Assembly (NCBI GenBank): GCA_040220455.1
Contig: JAVJUS010000074.1
Coordinates: forward strand, 12,595 to 76,594
Reading direction: 5' to 3'
From: JAVJUS01 sp040220455
Lineage (GTDB): Bacteria; Pseudomonadota; Alphaproteobacteria; DSM-16000; Inquilinaceae
DNA length: 64,000 nucleotides
The position numbers and the translations under genes were made by a program. The notes below the pieces were generated by a model. That model saw nothing but the letters and a program-made list of their open reading frames with translations, ran no database searches and had not been told where the DNA came from. The first letter of the stretch is position 1; each line of letters starts with the position of its first letter. Below are positions 27,100 through 35,648 of the stretch, piece by piece.

Positions 27100-28110
27100 A
27101 TGGCGGTGACCTCGACCGCCCGCGACGGCGCCGCGGCGGCGGCCCCGACCACGCACCTGCGCGCGATCGGGCTCTACTGCATGGCGATTCTCGTCCTGTC
27201 GCTCATGGACGTGGCGATCAAGTGGCTGTCGGCGGACTACCACACGCTCCAGATCCTGTTCTTCCGCGCCGGCTTCGCGATGATCCCGCTGGCCTTCCTG
27301 GTGGCGCGCGGGGGCGGGATCGCCGCGCTGAGGACCCGGCGGCCCGGCGCCCATCTGCTGCGCGGGCTGGTCGGGACGGCGACGGCGTTCAGCTTCTTCT
27401 TCTCCTTCGCCTACCTGCCGCTGGCCGACGCCTACGCCATCGCCTTCGCCGCGCCGCTGTTCGTCACGGCGCTGAGCGTCCCGCTGCTGGGCGAACGGGT
27501 CGGCGCGCGGCGGTGGAGCGCGGTCGCCGTCGGCTTCTGCGGCGTGCTGCTGATCGTGCGGCCGGGGGGCGGCGGGATCGACGGCTTCGTGTCGATCGGC
27601 GCGGCGGCGGCGCTCGCCGGGGCCTTCGGCTACGCCCTGATGGTCGGGCTGATGCGCCTGCACAGCCGAACGGAGTCGCCGGCCGCGATCACGGTCTATC
27701 CGACGCTGGTCACGCTGGCCGTCTCCGGCCTGCTGCTCGCGGGCGTATGGACGCGGCCGAGCCTCGCCGATCTCGGCCTGCTCGCGGTGACCGGGATTCT
27801 CGGCGGGGTCGGCACGATCCTGCTGGCCGCCGCGCTGCGCGGCGGGCCGGTCGCGGTACTGGCGCCGTTCGAATACTCCGCCATGGTCTGGGGCGTGGCC
27901 TTCGGCTTCGCGATCTGGGGCGACCTGCCCGACGGCTGGACATGGGCCGGCACCGCCGTCGTCGTAGCGAGCGGCCTGTACATCCTCCATCGCGAGCACC
28001 GGCGCGGCGGCACCGCGCCGACGGCCGGTGCCCCGACCGCACCGGTCGCCGCCGCATCGGTCGAGGCGCCGGCCACCCCGGAGGACCAGGGCGAGGAGGC
28101 CCCCCGATGA
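27100..28110 (+). CDS. EamA-domain (DMT superfamily) transporter 1
   Basis: A 336-residue drug/metabolite transporter with ten predicted membrane segments as two EamA repeats. Diagnostic stretches are AILVLSLMDVAIKWLSADY, FFFSFAYLPLADAYAIAFAAPLF and LGERVGARRWSAVAVGFCGVLLIVRPG. The C-terminal tail after about residue 300 is hydrophilic and Ala/Pro-rich. It lies 7 nt after deoA and its TGA overlaps the ATG of a related transporter, so the two paralogues may form a hetero-oligomer or be a tandem duplication. Position within a nucleoside-salvage operon suggests nucleoside, base or related transport; that is inference. Confidence 0.9.
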   Translation: MAVTSTARDGAAAAAPTTHLRAIGLYCMAILVLSLMDVAIKWLSADYHTLQILFFRAGFAMIPLAFLVARGGGIAALRTRRPGAHLLRGLVGTATAFSFFFSFAYLPLADAYAIAFAAPLFVTALSVPLLGERVGARRWSAVAVGFCGVLLIVRPGGGGIDGFVSIGAAAALAGAFGYALMVGLMRLHSRTESPAAITVYPTLVTLAVSGLLLAGVWTRPSLADLGLLAVTGILGGVGTILLAAALRGGPVAVLAPFEYSAMVWGVAFGFAIWGDLPDGWTWAGTAVVVASGLYILHREHRRGGTAPTAGAPTAPVAAASVEAPATPEDQGEEAPR

Positions 28111-29039
28111 CCGTGGAGACACCGGGCGCCGCCCCGCCCCCACCGCGCGGCGGTAGCCGGGACGACAACGCGCCCGGCCGCGGGATCGCGGCGATCCTGG
28201 TGGCGATCGCGATCTTCTCGACCATGGACACGGCCATCAAGTTCCTGGGCGACACGTTCACGCCGGTCCAGATCTTCTTCTTCCGCAGCGTCTTCGCCCT
28301 GCTGCCCCTGTCGCTCGTGATCCGGGCCGAGGGCGGCGTCGCCTCGCTGAAGACCGACCGGTTCTGGGGACATATCGGCCGGTCGCTGCTGATGGTCGCC
28401 TTCCTGCTGTGCTTCTTCACCGGGCTGACGCTGCTGCCGCTGACGGAGGCCTATGCCGTCCTCTTCGCCGCGCCGCTCGCGATCGCGGCGCTGAGCGTGC
28501 CGCTGCTGGGCGAACGGGTGGGGCCGCGGCGCTGGGCGGCGGTGATCCTCGGCTTCGCCGGCGTGCTCGTCGTCCTGCGCCCGGGCGGCGACGCCTTCGG
28601 GCCGGGCGGCCTCGTCGTGCTGGCGGCGGTCGTCTTCTACGCCTTCGCCATGATCATGGTCCGGCAGTTGAGCCGGACCGAGTCGAACGGCGCCATCGTG
28701 TTCTATTTCATCGTGACGTCGATCGTGGTCTCGGTGGTCGCGCTGCCCTTCGTCTGGGTCACGCCGAGCCTGACCGAGCTGGGGCTGCTGGCCGGGATCG
28801 GCATCCTGGGCGGGATCGGCCAGCTCTTCATGACCGAGGCCTATCGCCGGGCGCCGGTCGCGGTGGTCAGCCCCTTCCAGTACACCCAGATCCTCTGGGG
28901 CCTGCTCTACGGCTACCTGGTCTTCGCCGACCGGCCGGACCCGATCGTCCTGCTGGGCGCCGCGGTGGTCGTGGCGAGCGGGCTCTACGTGCTTCATCGG
29001 GAGACCCGGCTCGCCCGGGCGGGAAAGGCGTCGCCATGA
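28107..29039 (+). CDS. EamA-domain (DMT superfamily) transporter 2
   Basis: A 310-residue paralogue of the preceding gene, with the same ten-segment double EamA layout. It shares LPLTEAYAVLFAAPL, ALSVPLLGERVGPRRWAAVILGFAGVLVVLRPGG and the end VVVASGLYVLHRE with it. It begins at an ATGA overlap with the upstream gene and ends at an ATGA overlap with add, so translation of all three is probably coupled. The loops and C-terminal tail differ most between the two copies, suggesting an old duplication with divergence. Confidence 0.9.
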   Translation: MTVETPGAAPPPPRGGSRDDNAPGRGIAAILVAIAIFSTMDTAIKFLGDTFTPVQIFFFRSVFALLPLSLVIRAEGGVASLKTDRFWGHIGRSLLMVAFLLCFFTGLTLLPLTEAYAVLFAAPLAIAALSVPLLGERVGPRRWAAVILGFAGVLVVLRPGGDAFGPGGLVVLAAVVFYAFAMIMVRQLSRTESNGAIVFYFIVTSIVVSVVALPFVWVTPSLTELGLLAGIGILGGIGQLFMTEAYRRAPVAVVSPFQYTQILWGLLYGYLVFADRPDPIVLLGAAVVVASGLYVLHRETRLARAGKASP

Positions 29040-30073
29040 CCGCGAACGACCCCGGACGCGTCGCCCCCGGCAGCAGCGCCGCCGGCCGCATCGCCAAGGC
29101 GGAACTGCACGTCCATCTGGAGGGCACGGTCGGGCCGGACCTGATCCGGCGCCTCGCGGCCGGGCACGGGATCGCCCTGCCCGACGACCTGTTCGCCGGC
29201 GATCGTGGGTACCGCTGGTCGGATTTCGTCGTTTTCCTCAGGGTCTACGACGCCGTCTCCGGCGTCATCCGCACGATCGACGACTACCGCCTCGTGACCC
29301 GCGCCTATCTGGAGGGCCTGGCGGTCGAGGGCGCGATCTATGCCGAGCTGACCGTCTCGCCCGACCACGCGGCGGCGGCGGGCCTGAACTACGCCGACCA
29401 GCTCGCCGGCATCGCGCAAGGCGTCGAGGAGGCCCGCGCGGCGACGGGGATCGAGGCGCGGCTGATCGTCGTCGGCGTGCGCCACCGCGGCGTGGCGGCG
29501 GTGATGGACGTCGCCCGCCGGGTCGTGGCGGAGCCGCATCCGCTGGTCACCGGCTTCGGGCTGGTCGGCGACGAGGCGAACTGGCCGCCGGGCCTGTTCG
29601 CCGAGGCGTTCCGGGCCGCCGCGGAGGAGGCCGGGCTCGCCTGCACCGTGCACGCCGGCGAATGGGCCGGGCCGGACAGCATCCGGGCCGCGCTCGCCCT
29701 GCCCGTCACCCGGCTGGGCCATGGCGTGCGCGCCATCGAGGACCCGGACCTCGTCGCCGAGATCGCCGAGCGCGGGATCGTGCTGGAGGTGTGCCCGGGC
29801 AGCAACGTGGCCACCGGCCTCTATCCGGACCGGTCGCGCCACCCCTTCCCGGCGCTGCGCGACGCCGGCGTGCGGGTGACGCTGAACAGCGACGACCCGC
29901 CCTATTTCGACACGAGCCTGGGCCGGGAATACGCCGAGGCGGCGGCGCTCTACGGCCTCGAGGACGACGATCTGCTCGGCCTGACGCGCACGGCAATCGC
30001 AGCGGCCTTCGTCGACGACGCGACCCGGGCGCGGCTGCTGGATCGGCTCGACGAGGCCGGCGCGACCGCGTAG
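29036..30073 (+). CDS. add: Adenosine deaminase (or related aminodeoxyfutalosine/adenine deaminase)
   Basis: A 345-residue TIM-barrel zinc deaminase. Zinc and catalytic motifs are all present: AELHVHLEGT (HxH), CTVHAGEWAGP (third His and catalytic Glu), RLGHGVRA, and the metal Asp in TLNSDDPPYFDTSL. Adenosine deamination to inosine is the default reading, supported by the deoA operon. The SDDP-PYF ending also occurs in adenine deaminases and aminodeoxyfutalosine deaminases, so specificity is not certain. It starts at an ATGA overlap with the second EamA gene and closes the operon. Confidence 0.88.
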   Translation: MTANDPGRVAPGSSAAGRIAKAELHVHLEGTVGPDLIRRLAAGHGIALPDDLFAGDRGYRWSDFVVFLRVYDAVSGVIRTIDDYRLVTRAYLEGLAVEGAIYAELTVSPDHAAAAGLNYADQLAGIAQGVEEARAATGIEARLIVVGVRHRGVAAVMDVARRVVAEPHPLVTGFGLVGDEANWPPGLFAEAFRAAAEEAGLACTVHAGEWAGPDSIRAALALPVTRLGHGVRAIEDPDLVAEIAERGIVLEVCPGSNVATGLYPDRSRHPFPALRDAGVRVTLNSDDPPYFDTSLGREYAEAAALYGLEDDDLLGLTRTAIAAAFVDDATRARLLDRLDEAGATA

Positions 30074-30082
30074 CCGCGGCGG

Positions 30083-30526
30083 TCAGCGCTTCGATTTCGG
30101 CTTGGCGGCAGGGGCTTTCTTCGTCGAAGGCGCCTTCTTCGCGGCGGGGGTCTCGGCGGCAGCCGGCGCCTTCGCTTTCACGGTCTTGCCTGAGCCGGCC
30201 GCCTTCGCTGGTGCCTTGGCAGCCGGTGCCTTGGCAGCCGGTGACTTGGCCGCTGGTGACTTCGCCGGCGCCTTCGCGGCTGGCGCCTTGGCCGAGCGCG
30301 GCTTCTTCGCCGAAGCGGGGGCCGGAGCGGGAGCGGGGGCGGCCGGCGCCTCGTCCTCGGCCTCGGTCAGCCCGGCCGCCTTGGCGGCCTCGCCCAGGAG
30401 TTCCCAGCGCGCCCGGTCCCAGTGATCGGCCTCGCGGCCCTGGGGCTTGCCCTCGCGCTCCCAGATCAGATAGGCCCGTTCCCGGATTGCCGCGTCGCTC
30501 GGCTCGGGCACGCGTTCAGCCGCCAT
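30083..30526 (-). CDS. DUF2934 protein with Ala/Lys/Pro-rich histone-H1-like tail
   Basis: A 147-residue protein. Residues about 12-45 (IRERAYLIWEREGKPQGREADHWDRARWEL) are a DUF2934 motif, a short helical segment of unknown function. The rest is a low-complexity tail of AKAPAAKAPAK-type repeats, strongly basic, like histone H1 C-termini or bacterial nucleoid-associated proteins. Nucleic-acid binding by the tail is plausible but inferred. It is convergent with add (9-nt gap) and divergent from the site-2 protease gene. Confidence 0.85.
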   Translation of the reverse strand: MAAERVPEPSDAAIRERAYLIWEREGKPQGREADHWDRARWELLGEAAKAAGLTEAEDEAPAAPAPAPAPASAKKPRSAKAPAAKAPAKSPAAKSPAAKAPAAKAPAKAAGSGKTVKAKAPAAAETPAAKKAPSTKKAPAAKPKSKR

Positions 30527-30704
30527 GATCCCCTCCGCTCGTTGAGCACGGGGCGCGGGCCTGTCGGCCCCGGGAGGCCCTGCTTGCGCCCCACAAGTCT
30601 GGAAACCACGTTAACGGCAAGGATTCAAGCACCGATGCGCGGCGCGCTCGGACCGGGGCCGAGCGGAATCGGCGGATCGGTGCCCGGAGGGGAGTGTCAC
30701 GGAC

Positions 30705-31907
30705 GTGTTCGCGCCATCGATAAGGCTGTTCAGCCTCTTCGGCTTCGACGTCAAGGTCGACGCGAGCTGGCTGCTGCTCGCCGTCCTGATCGTCTGGTCG
30801 CTCGCCGCCGGCTACTTCCCGAGCGTCGCGCCGGGGCTCGAGCCCGCGACCTATTGGTCGATGGGCGTGATCGGGCTGATCGGCCTCGCCTTCTCGATCG
30901 TGGTGCACGAGCTCGCCCACTCCCTGGTCGCGCGGCGCTACGACATGCCGATCCGGGGCATCACCCTGTTCGTCTTCGGCGGCGTCGCGGAGATGGAGAA
31001 GGAGCCGACGAGCGCCAAGGGCGAGTTCCTGATGGCGATCGCGGGCCCGGCGATGAGCGTCGCCGTCGCCATCGGCTTCGGCCTGCTGGCGAGCCTGGCC
31101 GGCGGGCTGGCGGCGACCGGGGGCGGGGGAGGAGACGGGGGCGTCCCGCCGGTGGCGATCGTGCTGTCCTACCTGGCCGCGATCAACGGGCTGCTCGCCC
31201 TGTTCAACATGCTGCCGGCCTTCCCGCTCGACGGCGGGCGGATGCTGCGCGCCGCCCTGTGGGGCTGGCGCGGCGACATCGTCTGGGCGACGCGGGTCGC
31301 GGCGGGGGCCGGCTCGGCCTTCGCCTTCGCGCTGATGGCGCTGGGGCTCGTGAACCTGGTCAGCGGCAACGCCATCGGCGGCGTTTGGTACTTCGTGCTC
31401 GGGCTGTTCATCCGGGCCGCCGCGGCGGGGCAGATTCAGCACCAGACGACCCGCTCGGTGCTCTCCGGCGCCTCTGTCGACCGGTTCATGCGGGCCGAGC
31501 CCGTGGCCGTGGCGCCCGAGCTGCCGCTGGAGCGGCTGATCGGGGACTATTTCTACCGCTACTACTTCAAGAGCTTCCCCGTCGTCGCCGACGAACGGTT
31601 GATCGGCGTCGTCTCGGTCGCCGACGTCAAGCACGCCCTGGAGGCCGACGGCGAGGCGGCGTCCGACCGGACGGTGCGCGAGGTGATGGAGGATCCGGGC
31701 GAGGACGGAATCGTCGCGCCCGATGGCGACGCCGCCGACGCGCTGGACCGCATGCGCCGCCGGGGGGCGGGGCATCTCTACGTGGTCGACCGGACGCGGC
31801 TGGTCGGCGTGGTCACCCTGCGCGACCTGCTCAACTACCTCTCGATCCGGGTCGACCTGGACGAAGCCGGCCGCCACCCCCCGGCCACGCCGAAGCACGC
31901 GGCGTGA
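30705..31907 (+). CDS. Site-2 protease family membrane metalloprotease with CBS pair
   Basis: A 400-residue protein. Residues 1-240 are an S2P-type intramembrane zinc protease: HELAH at residues 68-72, then MLPAFPLDGGRMLRA with the third ligand Asp. Residues about 255-385 hold two CBS domains (VDRFMRAEPVAVAPELPL and VREVMEDPGEDGIVAP), which bind adenine nucleotides and may gate activity. The layout matches the Rv2625c/MJ0392 type. Start is the GTG at 30705, with GGAGGGGAG about 11 nt upstream. Substrate unknown; membrane-anchored regulators are the usual targets. Confidence 0.92.
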   Translation: MFAPSIRLFSLFGFDVKVDASWLLLAVLIVWSLAAGYFPSVAPGLEPATYWSMGVIGLIGLAFSIVVHELAHSLVARRYDMPIRGITLFVFGGVAEMEKEPTSAKGEFLMAIAGPAMSVAVAIGFGLLASLAGGLAATGGGGGDGGVPPVAIVLSYLAAINGLLALFNMLPAFPLDGGRMLRAALWGWRGDIVWATRVAAGAGSAFAFALMALGLVNLVSGNAIGGVWYFVLGLFIRAAAAGQIQHQTTRSVLSGASVDRFMRAEPVAVAPELPLERLIGDYFYRYYFKSFPVVADERLIGVVSVADVKHALEADGEAASDRTVREVMEDPGEDGIVAPDGDAADALDRMRRRGAGHLYVVDRTRLVGVVTLRDLLNYLSIRVDLDEAGRHPPATPKHAA

Positions 31908-31934
31908 GCGGCGGCGGGCGAGGCCCCCGGAGCA

Positions 31935-32456
31935 TCAGCCCAGCGCCTGCCGCCCCGCCTCGGTGATCGCGTTTTCCGTCGCCTTCCCGCGGCGCCGTCG
32001 GGTGACGAAGCCCTTGTCTTCGAGCGCTCGGAGCTGGCGCGAGACCGTCTCGGGCGCGATGCCGGTCGCGTCGGCGACTGCGCTGTTGTTCACGCCTCGG
32101 TTCTGTTCCGCGAGACAGCGCAGAACGGCACGCGCGTTGTCGCCCAGCGGCGCCCTGCGGGCCTCCATCGCCTCCAACTCGTCGGCGGCATGACGCAGGA
32201 GTGTCACGAGCGCCGAGACGTAGGCCGCGCGCTCCGCCGCATCGGCATCAGTGGATTTCGCCGCGCGCAGGCGTCGCTGGACCCGGGAAAGCCGCCTATC
32301 GACAGCCACGATGTTCTGCCTGTCGCGCGTGATCGCGAAATCCGCGATCCGGCGGCTCAGCGCGTCGGCATTCTTCGACAGCGCCGACCAGTTACGATCA
32401 CGAACCGTCGCGTCGACATCGTCGAGCAGACGGTTCATCACCATCGAGAGCGCCAT
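31935..32456 (-). CDS. Winged-helix transcriptional regulator, MarR-like C-terminus
   Basis: A protein of about 173 residues. The C-terminal 75 residues form a winged helix: LGDNARAVLRCLAEQNRGVNNSAVADATGIAPETVSRQLRALEDKGFVTRRRRGKATENAITEAG, here described by position as roughly residues 98-172. The N-terminal part is helical and charged with no recognised fold, perhaps a dimerisation or sensor region. GGAG lies 8 nt before the ATG at 32456; an ATG at 32486 and a TTG at 32516 are alternatives. It is 139 nt after the nitrilase-fold gene on the same strand, with a direct repeat between them that may be its own operator. Confidence 0.75.
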   Translation of the reverse strand: MALSMVMNRLLDDVDATVRDRNWSALSKNADALSRRIADFAITRDRQNIVAVDRRLSRVQRRLRAAKSTDADAAERAAYVSALVTLLRHAADELEAMEARRAPLGDNARAVLRCLAEQNRGVNNSAVADATGIAPETVSRQLRALEDKGFVTRRRRGKATENAITEAGRQALG

Positions 32457-32536
32457 CCGTCGATCTCCGTCCAGGGTGTCGGCCATCCGACGACGGGACT
32501 CTATCGCGGCTGTCAAGTGATATCAATTGAATCGCA

Positions 32537-32569
32537 TTCCCAGGACGTCGCAGGAGTTCCCGGGACGTC
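32537..32569. promoter_or_regulatory. 20-nt-period direct repeat, candidate operator
   Basis: TTCCCAGGACGTC (32537-32549) and TTCCCGGGACGTC (32557-32569) are 12/13 identical and spaced 20 nt apart, about two helical turns. They lie between the nitrilase-fold gene and the winged-helix gene. Just downstream on the minus strand is a TTGACA hexamer at 32511-32516. Autoregulation by the winged-helix protein is the simplest reading, unproven. Confidence 0.45.
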
Positions 32570-32595
32570 CCGACCATGACCCGCATGCCGGCTGG

Positions 32596-34065
32596 TCATC
32601 CCTCGAAACGAGACCACTCCTGTGGGCACCAATCGACGACGCAATGCGTCTCGTCGCCGTCGAGCGGCAACGTCGACGTCAGGCAGGTGATACCGCCCGC
32701 GGTCTCGTCCAGGCACAGGCCAACGCCGTAGTCGGCATGTTGCCTCGAATCGCCGGAGGCCGCGTTGGCGGCGTTCTGACGATGGCTGAGCACGGCGCTG
32801 TTGGCGACGAGGACGCGGCATCGGCCGGTCGCCGTGGCACGGGCGCCGGCGCGGCCGGCCCATCGCGCTGGCGCGAGGCCGGAATCGAGGACGGGCGTGA
32901 GTTGGAGGTCCAGCAACGCGTTTCGGCGCAGCCACGTGCCCGGCTCGGAGCGGTCCAGATCCTCGCAGATCAGGACCGCGAGGCGGCCGAACTCGGGGAT
33001 CTCGACGACCGTGATCCGATCGCCGGGGGCGATATGCTCGTGAACGAGGCCATCGGCCTCCGGGCACGGCGCCAGCCCATAGCGGCGGGCCATGTCGGCC
33101 GACAGGTTCCACCGGGCAAGCTTGTCCTGGATGGCGACACTCTCGCCGCTCGCGTTCAGCAGGTGAGCCCGATTTCGGGGCGGCCCGGTGCCCTCCTGCG
33201 TCCGTGAGGTTCCGGCCAGGACGTAGCGGAGCTCGGTATCGGCGGCATTCGCCCGCAGCCAAGCCCGAATGACCTCCAGCGTGTCGCCGTGAACTGCCAT
33301 TTCGGGCAGAACGATCAGGTGGCAGCCGGCCTCCGACAGCGCCTCCAGACCACCGGCCACCGCTTCGTTCAGCGGGCGAGCGACCGCGTCGTAGACCTCG
33401 CGGTCGCCGACCGAGAAACGGCTGATGCCGATGTCGTCCACCTCGGTCGCCAGCGGAAGGAAGCCGACCCGGAGGAGTTCGCCCGGGCCGGGCAACGGTT
33501 CGGCGTCCCGGCCCAGGGGCAGGAAGTCGAAGCGAACGGCCCGCTCGCCGGCCGGATCATCCGGATCGGTTGCCGGAATGGTCGGCGGCAGGACGAACAG
33601 GGCTTCGAACGCATCGACCAGATCGGGTTCACGGTCGACCTCGGCCGTGTCCCCGGGAAAGCCTCGGTCCGGGTCCGCCCATCGGCCGGAGAGCGGGCGC
33701 CGATACGCCACGACGCCGCGGTCGGGATCGGCATTCAACCGGCCGTCGCGATCCAGGCGGATCGCGATCGCCTCCGCCAACTCGTCGTCCGCCGTGCGGA
33801 GACCGGCGCGCCGGGCGCCGTACCAGCCGTCGATCGCCTGGGCGAGGGCGAGCATTTCCGTCGACGTGGTCGCCCGCGCGGCCAGGAGGGCAAGCCCGGG
33901 GACGTCGACGGCGCGCAGCGCCTCATCGACCGCCCGCTCGCTCTCCAAGGCGGCGTCGTCAGGGGCTTCGAGAGCGGCCAGCGCATCGGCCAAGTCCGGC
34001 CGAGTCTGGAGATCGGCATGAAGGTCGGCGAAGACGTCGGCGAAAGTCGTGGGTGAACCCGGCAT
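32596..34065 (-). CDS. Carbon-nitrogen hydrolase (nitrilase fold) with unrecognised N-terminal domain
   Basis: A 489-residue protein. From about residue 200 it has a nitrilase fold with the complete Glu-Lys-Cys triad: E255 in HLIVLPEMAVHG, K315 in AIQDKLARWNL and C367 in LAVLICEDLDR. Such enzymes cleave nitriles, amides or carbamoyl bonds. The first ~195 residues are acidic and mostly helical (FADVFADLHADLQTRPDLADALAALE) and belong to no family I recognise. The ATG at 34065 is chosen: sequence just upstream is AT-rich and promoter-like. An in-frame ATG at 34161 would overlap the atp terminator. Standalone nitrilase domains are also known fused to some defence reverse transcriptases, but no RT gene is here. 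Confidence 0.75.
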   Translation of the reverse strand: MPGSPTTFADVFADLHADLQTRPDLADALAALEAPDDAALESERAVDEALRAVDVPGLALLAARATTSTEMLALAQAIDGWYGARRAGLRTADDELAEAIAIRLDRDGRLNADPDRGVVAYRRPLSGRWADPDRGFPGDTAEVDREPDLVDAFEALFVLPPTIPATDPDDPAGERAVRFDFLPLGRDAEPLPGPGELLRVGFLPLATEVDDIGISRFSVGDREVYDAVARPLNEAVAGGLEALSEAGCHLIVLPEMAVHGDTLEVIRAWLRANAADTELRYVLAGTSRTQEGTGPPRNRAHLLNASGESVAIQDKLARWNLSADMARRYGLAPCPEADGLVHEHIAPGDRITVVEIPEFGRLAVLICEDLDRSEPGTWLRRNALLDLQLTPVLDSGLAPARWAGRAGARATATGRCRVLVANSAVLSHRQNAANAASGDSRQHADYGVGLCLDETAGGITCLTSTLPLDGDETHCVVDWCPQEWSRFEG

Positions 34066-34167
34066 GTCGCGACAGAGATGAAGAAGGGTATTGCAAGTTT
34101 GACGAATGGATAACCTGTAGACGCCGTTGACCAAAGGCAAACGATTTTTACGTGTATGCACTCATGC

Positions 34168-34204
34168 AAAAAAAGCGGCGGTCGGGTCGGGTCCGCCGCC
34201 GCTT
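34168..34204 (-). terminator. Rho-independent terminator of the F0 ATP synthase operon
   Basis: On the minus strand AAGCGGCGG (34204-34196) pairs with CCGCCGCTT (34181-34173) around a 14-nt loop, followed by a T-run to 34168. It lies about 117 nt beyond the atpF stop. Confidence 0.8.
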
Positions 34205-34320
34205 CTTTGTCATATCGCCGGAGCCTATACGCCACGGCGCGCCGTGTGCCCGGAACGACTGCGACGTATCGAGTCTCGCACCGCTCCCACCACCCTGTGG
34301 CAGGGCACGGGCCGCCGGTG

Positions 34321-34917
34321 TCAGTGGAGCTTTTCGGGCATCGCCTTGATGGCGTCGTCGATGAGGGCGGCGCCCTTGGCCTCGTCGACCTGGTCGGCGA
34401 GGAGCTGACGCGTCGCCCGGATCGCCACGTCGACGGCCAGGTTGCGGACATCGGCGATCGCCTGGCTCTCGGCCTGGGAGATGCGGTCCATGGCCTGCTG
34501 TTCACGGCGGGCGAGCTGCTCCTCGAGCTGCTCGGCCGCCTGGGCGCGCAGGCGCTCCGCCTCGCCGCGAGCGTGGGCGATGATCTCTTCGGCCTCGCTC
34601 ATCGCGTCGCGCTGCTTGCGCTGGAGATTGGCCAGCGAGGCCTGGGCGTCCTCGCGCAGTCGCTTGGCCTCCTCCAGCTCCTCGGCAATGCGGCGCGCGC
34701 GATCGTCGAGCTTGCCGAGGATCGACCTTTTCGCCGGCTTCCAGGCGATGGCGATGACGGCGATCAGGGCGAGCGCCAGCCAGATCTCGACCGGCCAGGC
34801 GCCATGGCCGTCGCCCGACGCCTCGGCGAGGCGGATCTTGGTCGTGTCGCCGACGATCTCGGCCTTGGACATCATCGGATCGAGCGCGGCGCGCACCCGG
34901 GCAACCCCGTCGATCAT
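34321..34917 (-). CDS. atpF: F0F1 ATP synthase subunit b
   Basis: A 198-residue peripheral-stalk subunit. A membrane segment (WPVEIWLALALIAVIAIAW, about residues 41-59) is followed by a long charged coiled coil (KLDDRARRIAEELEEAKRLREDA onward) that reaches F1. The roughly 40-residue N-terminal extension before the helix is typical of alphaproteobacterial b subunits. Its ATG overlaps the b' stop by 4 nt, so the two b-type subunits are translationally coupled and probably form a b/b' heterodimer. Confidence 0.93.
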   Translation of the reverse strand: MIDGVARVRAALDPMMSKAEIVGDTTKIRLAEASGDGHGAWPVEIWLALALIAVIAIAWKPAKRSILGKLDDRARRIAEELEEAKRLREDAQASLANLQRKQRDAMSEAEEIIAHARGEAERLRAQAAEQLEEQLARREQQAMDRISQAESQAIADVRNLAVDVAIRATRQLLADQVDEAKGAALIDDAIKAMPEKLH

Positions 34918-35423
34918 CGGCCGGCCTCCTGGCTGGCGGTCTGCTTGATGGCGGCGTCGACCTGTTTGCGGGCCTGAGCCTCTGTCGGCGCCTTTCCGAC
35001 CAGCTTCTCCGCGACGCCGCGGCTCGCCTCGATCGCGATGTCGCGTACCTGGCCCATCGCCTCGTCACGCGCCTTGCCGATCCGATCCTCGGCCTCGTCG
35101 ATTTTCTTGTCGAGTTCGGCCTGGAAGGCGGTCTGACGCTCCGACGAGGCCGCCGCGATGTCCTGGTTGGCCTGGGCCATGATCGCGGAGGCTTCCGATC
35201 GGGCCTTCGACAGCGCCGCCTCGTACTGCTCGACCACCTCGTCGGCCTGCTTGCGGAGCTGCTCCGCCCGGTCGAGATCGTTGGAGATCCGCTCCGAGCG
35301 CTCCTCCAGCACCTCGCCGATGCGCGGCAAGGCGACCCGCGACATCAGCAGGTAGAGGATGACGAAGGTGACGATCAGCCAGAAGATCTGGCTGGCGAAA
35401 CTCGAGGGATCGAACTGTGGCAT
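34914..35423 (-). CDS. atpG: F0F1 ATP synthase subunit b' (second b-type subunit)
   Basis: A 169-residue b-type subunit. QFDPSSFASQIFWLIVTFVILYLLMSRVALPRI is the classic b' N-terminus with one membrane helix, then coiled coil (VLEERSERISNDLDRAEQLRKQADEV). b' subunits occur in phototrophs and most alphaproteobacteria, replacing a b2 homodimer. The ATG at 35423 has GAGGGGG 6 nt upstream. It lies 225 nt after atpE, with strong hairpins between. Confidence 0.93.
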   Translation of the reverse strand: MPQFDPSSFASQIFWLIVTFVILYLLMSRVALPRIGEVLEERSERISNDLDRAEQLRKQADEVVEQYEAALSKARSEASAIMAQANQDIAAASSERQTAFQAELDKKIDEAEDRIGKARDEAMGQVRDIAIEASRGVAEKLVGKAPTEAQARKQVDAAIKQTASQEAGR

Positions 35424-35596
35424 GCCAGCCCCCTCGGGCCACGGCGTCCTGTTGGCCGCCGCCCCGATTGCTCATGCGGTCCGGGCCCGACGTCGCGGCC
35501 GGACCCTCGCGCGTCTCGCGCGGTTCGTACTCCGGACATCCGATCGGGAACGGCCGGATTGGCCAGCCCCCGACAACCGCCGAAGCACGCGGCCGG

Positions 35597-35615
35597 CGCC
35601 GCCCGACGGGCGGCG
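35597..35615 (-). other. Strong hairpin between atpE and atpG
   Basis: CGCCGCCC-GAC-GGGCGGCG is a perfect 8-bp stem with a 3-nt loop, 34 nt after the atpE stop, and no T-tract follows. Further GC-rich self-complementary sequence flanks it. A 3' mRNA-stabilising or partial-termination role raising c-subunit output is plausible, since many c subunits are needed per complex. Confidence 0.45.
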
Positions 35616-35648
35616 ATCGCCCGGGGCGGCGCGCCGGCCGGCGCGGGA

